Below, piece by piece: positions 61,316-64,000 of a stretch of DNA of 64,000 nt (positions are counted from its first letter, which is position 1; every line of letters begins with the position of its first letter). A model generated the notes under the pieces. The model was given only the letters and a program-made list of their open reading frames with translations, was not told the DNA's origin and did not search any database. Position numbers and translations under genes: made by a program. Source of the stretch: Curtobacterium sp. MCLR17_032 (lineage in GTDB: Bacteria > Actinomycetota > Actinomycetes > Actinomycetales > Microbacteriaceae). The stretch covers positions 930,001-994,000 of the forward strand of contig NZ_CP126268.1 of the NCBI RefSeq assembly GCF_003234795.2. Reading direction: 5' to 3'.

Positions 61316-62169
61316 CCGACATGGCCGATGACGACCTCGGGAACGGCGGCGGACCGGACCCCCGGGACGGCCGCGGGTTCACCCGACCGACCTCGATCGC
61401 CGAACTGCGGGCGGTGGCCCAGCCGGACGAGGTCCGGGCGCGCGCCAACGCCGAGCACTGGACGGCCTCGCTCTACCTGCGGGACATCTCGCCGTACCTG
61501 ACGTCGCTGCTGCTGCGCACCCGGGTCAGCGCGAACCAGGTCACCGGCCTGATGATCCTGGTCGGCTGGTCCACCGCGGCCGCCCTCCTGATCCCGGGCA
61601 TCTGGGGCGCCTTGCTCGCGCTCGTGCTCGGGCAGCTGCAGATGCTCGTCGACTGCTCCGACGGTGAGGTCGCCCGGTGGCGCGGCACCCGCTCGCCGGC
61701 CGGCATCTTCCTCGACAAGGTCGGGCACTACACGACCGAGGGACTCATCCCGATCGCGCTCGGCGTCCGGGCGGCGACCTGGCCGATCCACGGGGCCGAC
61801 TGGATGTGGACGACGATCGGCTGCGCCCTCGGCCTGGTGATCGTGCTCAACAAGGCGCTCAACGACATGGTGCACGTCGCCCGTGCGCACGGTGGCATGG
61901 CGAAGCTCGCCGACCGGCGCGACGGCGTCACCGCCCCGTCCGGTGCGCGGCTCGCGACGCTCCGACGCATCGCCCGCTTCCTGCCCTTCCACCGGCTGTA
62001 CCACTCGGTCGAACTGACGATCATCACGTTCGTCGTCGCCCTGCTCGCGCTCGTCATCGGGCACCCGCTGGCGGACCGGATCCTGGTCGGGGCGCTCCTG
62101 CCGCTCGCCGTGCTGGCGACGGCCGGGCACTTCCTGGCGATCATGTCGTCGAAGCGGGTCCGCGCGTGA
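61312..62169 (+). CDS. CDP-alcohol phosphatidyltransferase with altered last ligand
   Basis: Membrane enzyme of about 285 residues with six helices that transfers a phosphoalcohol from a CDP-activated donor. The CDP-OH-P motif is seen as D-CS-DG-EV-AR, eight residues, G-IFL-D-KVG-H. The first three Asp are present; the last, a catalytic base in the family, is His. The gene begins at the GTG overlapping the upstream stop (GTGA) or at the ATG at 61321. Likely makes a polymer precursor or glycopolymer anchor, judged from its glycosyltransferase neighbours. Confidence 0.83.
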   Translation: MTDMADDDLGNGGGPDPRDGRGFTRPTSIAELRAVAQPDEVRARANAEHWTASLYLRDISPYLTSLLLRTRVSANQVTGLMILVGWSTAAALLIPGIWGALLALVLGQLQMLVDCSDGEVARWRGTRSPAGIFLDKVGHYTTEGLIPIALGVRAATWPIHGADWMWTTIGCALGLVIVLNKALNDMVHVARAHGGMAKLADRRDGVTAPSGARLATLRRIARFLPFHRLYHSVELTIITFVVALLALVIGHPLADRILVGALLPLAVLATAGHFLAIMSSKRVRA

Positions 62170-63074
62170 CGCCCGGCACCCGCCGTCGTGGCGCGGTCCC
62201 GCACCGTGAGCGACCGCGCGTCGCCGTCGTCAGCCTGTCGCAGGGCACCCGACCCGACGACCTACGCCGTGGCCTCGAGAGCGTGCTCGCCCAGCAGGAC
62301 GTCGACCTCGACGTGGTCTGCGTCGGCAACGGGTGGCAGCCGGTCGGCCTGCCCGACGGCGTCCGGGCGCTCGCGCTGCCGGAGAACCTCGGCATCCCCG
62401 CCGGCCGGAACGCCGGCGCCGCCGAGGTCGACGGCGACTACGTCTTCTTCCTCGACGACGACGCCTCGGTGCCGTCGCCGACGTTCCTCCGCGACGCGAT
62501 CGCCCTGTTCGAGCACGACCCGTCGCTCGGCCTCGTGCAGCCCCGGGTGGTCGACCCCTCCGGTTCGGCCAACCCCCGCCGCTGGGTGCCCCGGATCCGC
62601 AAGGGCGACCCGGAGCAGAGCTCACCGGTGTTCTCCGTGTGGGAGGGCGCCGTCGTCCTGCCGATGGACGTCTGGCGCGCGGTCGGCGGCTGGGGAGCCG
62701 AGTACTTCTACGCCCACGAGGGCATCGAACTCGCCTGGCGGGTCTGGGACGCCGGACGTCGGACCTGGTACGCGGGGGAGCTCGTCGCGAACCACCCGGC
62801 GATCGACCCGGCACGCCACCGCGAGTACGTCCGCCTGAACGCCCGGAACCGGGTGTGGCTCGCGCGGCGCAACCTGCCCGCCGTCCTCCGGCCGCTCTAC
62901 GTCGGCAGCTGGGCCGCGATCCAGGTGCTGCGCTGGTGGCGGTCGCCCCGGCGGCTCGCGACCTGGTTCGGCGGCATCGCCGAGGGGTGGCGCACCGACT
63001 GCGGACCGGTCCGCGTGATGGGCTGGCTCACGATCGGTCGGATGACGCTGGCGGGCCGCCCACCCGTCGTCTGA
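62166..63074 (+). CDS. Family 2 glycosyltransferase
   Basis: Soluble or peripheral GT2 of about 302 residues. Core motifs: VAVVSLSQGTRPDDLRRGLE, LPENLGIPAGRNAGAAEVDG, the metal site FFLDDDASVPSP, and a C-terminal GGWGAEYFYAHEGIELAWR like the acceptor/base segment of galactofuranosyl- and rhamnosyltransferases. The GTG overlaps the upstream stop (GTGA), so the three genes are co-translated. Sugar specificity unknown. A perfect palindrome follows the stop. Confidence 0.85.
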   Translation: MTPGTRRRGAVPHRERPRVAVVSLSQGTRPDDLRRGLESVLAQQDVDLDVVCVGNGWQPVGLPDGVRALALPENLGIPAGRNAGAAEVDGDYVFFLDDDASVPSPTFLRDAIALFEHDPSLGLVQPRVVDPSGSANPRRWVPRIRKGDPEQSSPVFSVWEGAVVLPMDVWRAVGGWGAEYFYAHEGIELAWRVWDAGRRTWYAGELVANHPAIDPARHREYVRLNARNRVWLARRNLPAVLRPLYVGSWAAIQVLRWWRSPRRLATWFGGIAEGWRTDCGPVRVMGWLTIGRMTLAGRPPVV

Positions 63075-63085
63075 GAGTGTCGAGA

Positions 63086-63111
63086 CGGACGGGAGGCGCG
63101 CCTCCCGTCCG
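63086..63111 (+). terminator. 26-bp perfect palindrome (GACGGGAGGC family) between same-strand genes
   Basis: CGGACGGGAGGCG joined directly to CGCCTCCCGTCCG, with no loop. Two genes on the same strand flank it, so it could end one transcript before the next starts. Confidence 0.65.
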
Positions 63112-63169
63112 CAGCACACGTCCCGTCCGCACCGCACGACCTGTCCGAACCACTGCCCAGGAGCACAGC

Positions 63170-64000
63170 ATGGCCCTCGTCAAGGACGCCCGAACCGCGA
63201 TCCGGCTCGCCGGCCGGCTGTGGCGGTCACGCCAGACGCGGTCGCAGCTGGCCCGCCGACTGCCGTCGGTCCCGACGCCCGCGCCGGGCACGATCGAGAT
63301 CGCGGTCTACTTCGCCGACGGCCCCGTGAACATGTACCAGATCCGCCAGTGGTACGCCCCGCTCGCCGCCCTGGCCGAGCACCGCGGGGTGGCGATCCTG
63401 TCCCGCAGCCCCGGCGCGATGCTGGCGCTGGCGGACGAGTCGCCCGTCCCCGTCGTCTACGCCCGCCAGGTCGTCGACCTCGAGCGCTTCGTCACCGAGC
63501 AGGCGCCGAAGGTGGTGCTGTACGTCAACCAGAACGCCCGCAACTTCCAGATGATGCGGTACGGGCGGATGTGGCACGTCTTCGTCAACCACGGCGAGAG
63601 CGACAAGATGTACATGACGACGAACCAGTTCAAGGCCTACGACACCGCGCTGATCGCCGGGGACGCCGCCCGGGACCGGCTCGCCGAAGCGCTCTGGGAC
63701 TACGACCTGGACGGCCGGACCATCGCGATCGGCCGACCGCAGGCGGACCACTTCGCCGGGGAGCCGCCGTACCCGGCCGACGGACGCACCGTCGTGCTGT
63801 ACGCGCCGACCTGGGAGGGCGACCGCGCCGCGGCCGCCTACGGGTCGATCGCCAGCCACGGCACGACCATCGCCGAGCAGGTCCTGGCGTCGCCGCGACA
63901 CCGGCTGGTCTACCGGCCGCACCCCCGCAGCGGGGTGCTCGACCCCGCCTACAAGGCGGCACACCAGCGGATCGTCGCCGCGGTCGAGGCCGCGAACGCC
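63170..64000 (+). CDS. CDP-glycerol:polyglycerophosphate glycerophosphotransferase-like, truncated by window end
   Basis: The first 277 codons are seen. A segment VFVNHGESDKMYMTTNQFKA, then VLYAPTWEGDR and YRPHPRSGV, resemble TagF-like teichoic acid glycerophosphotransferases (HG, APTW and RPHP motifs). The ATG has AGGAG about 9 bases upstream. It continues the envelope cluster and suggests synthesis of a phosphodiester-linked cell-wall polymer. Completeness cannot be judged. Confidence 0.8.
   Translation, partial: MALVKDARTAIRLAGRLWRSRQTRSQLARRLPSVPTPAPGTIEIAVYFADGPVNMYQIRQWYAPLAALAEHRGVAILSRSPGAMLALADESPVPVVYARQVVDLERFVTEQAPKVVLYVNQNARNFQMMRYGRMWHVFVNHGESDKMYMTTNQFKAYDTALIAGDAARDRLAEALWDYDLDGRTIAIGRPQADHFAGEPPYPADGRTVVLYAPTWEGDRAAAAYGSIASHGTTIAEQVLASPRHRLVYRPHPRSGVLDPAYKAAHQRIVAAVEAANA

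Overview
The window is chromosomal DNA from a high-GC actinobacterium, most likely a Microbacteriaceae member and possibly Curtobacterium-like. This rests on the base composition, frequent GTG starts, actinobacterial families (DUF3117, DUF3107, DUF1003, UPF0182), a MshB-like mycothiol enzyme, the fdxA-dapC pair, and a block that I recall as syntenic with M. tuberculosis Rv3193c-Rv3202c. I see no prophage, insertion sequence, CRISPR array or classical biosynthetic cluster. The genes are mostly housekeeping, and the unusual material is between genes and in degenerate active sites.

Layout. 1-4.8 kb: oligopeptide ABC transporter, with the binding lipoprotein divergent from two permeases and a fused double ATPase. 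4.9-8.3 kb: lipoprotein plus DUF1023 hydrolase, and a CPBP membrane protein. 8.5-16.6 kb: typA, an M20 hydrolase, a lipoprotein, mshB-like, fdxA, dapC and citrate synthase. 16.7-21.6 kb: a secreted M60-like protein, a hairpin repeat array, then divergent dapD and dapE. 21.6-25.3 kb: a membrane mannosyltransferase-like gene, a 56-residue DUF3117 gene, an AAA ATPase, an O-methyltransferase and tatB. 25.4-30.4 kb: an MgtE_N/CBS-DUF1003-Mrp operon, a stress protein with a Q/Y/G-rich tail, and a GNAT. 30.4-38.2 kb: aminopeptidase P, small lipoproteins and membrane proteins, a PHP phosphoesterase, a DEAD-box helicase, a MiaE-like protein and DUF3107. 38.3-55.5 kb: adnA-adnB, an APH-like gene, nudC, uvrD2, an orphan TOMM-type cyclodehydratase-like gene, a DUF2342 zincin, a PDZ-Lon-like protease and UPF0182. 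55.6-60.1 kb: initiator tRNA, a nitrilase-like amidohydrolase, an aminotransferase and HtrA with a Q/Y/G-rich tail. 60.3-64.0 kb: start of a cell-wall glycopolymer cluster (GT2, CDP-alcohol phosphatidyltransferase, GT2, glycerophosphotransferase-like), cut by the window end.

Expression. Many genes look leaderless: a TANNNT -10 box ends 6 or 7 bases before the start codon. Tight pairs often share a GTGA stop/start overlap. Lysine/DAP genes (dapC, dapD, dapE) are dispersed but close together.

The best candidates for new biology are: (1) families of tandem palindromic repeats between genes, namely a ~139-bp hairpin array at 18.67-19.16 kb, a 50-bp array at 44.85-44.97 kb, 30-bp arrays at 24.05-24.17 kb and 20.32-20.41 kb, and a six-unit ~21-bp array before typA; (2) a recurrent GACGGGAGGC hairpin used as a terminator-like element at many gene ends; (3) several conserved proteins that have lost hallmark catalytic or metal-binding residues (M60-like, APH-like, NudC zinc ribbon, DUF2342, CDP-alcohol transferase); (4) the same Q/Y/G-rich tail on two unrelated membrane proteins.
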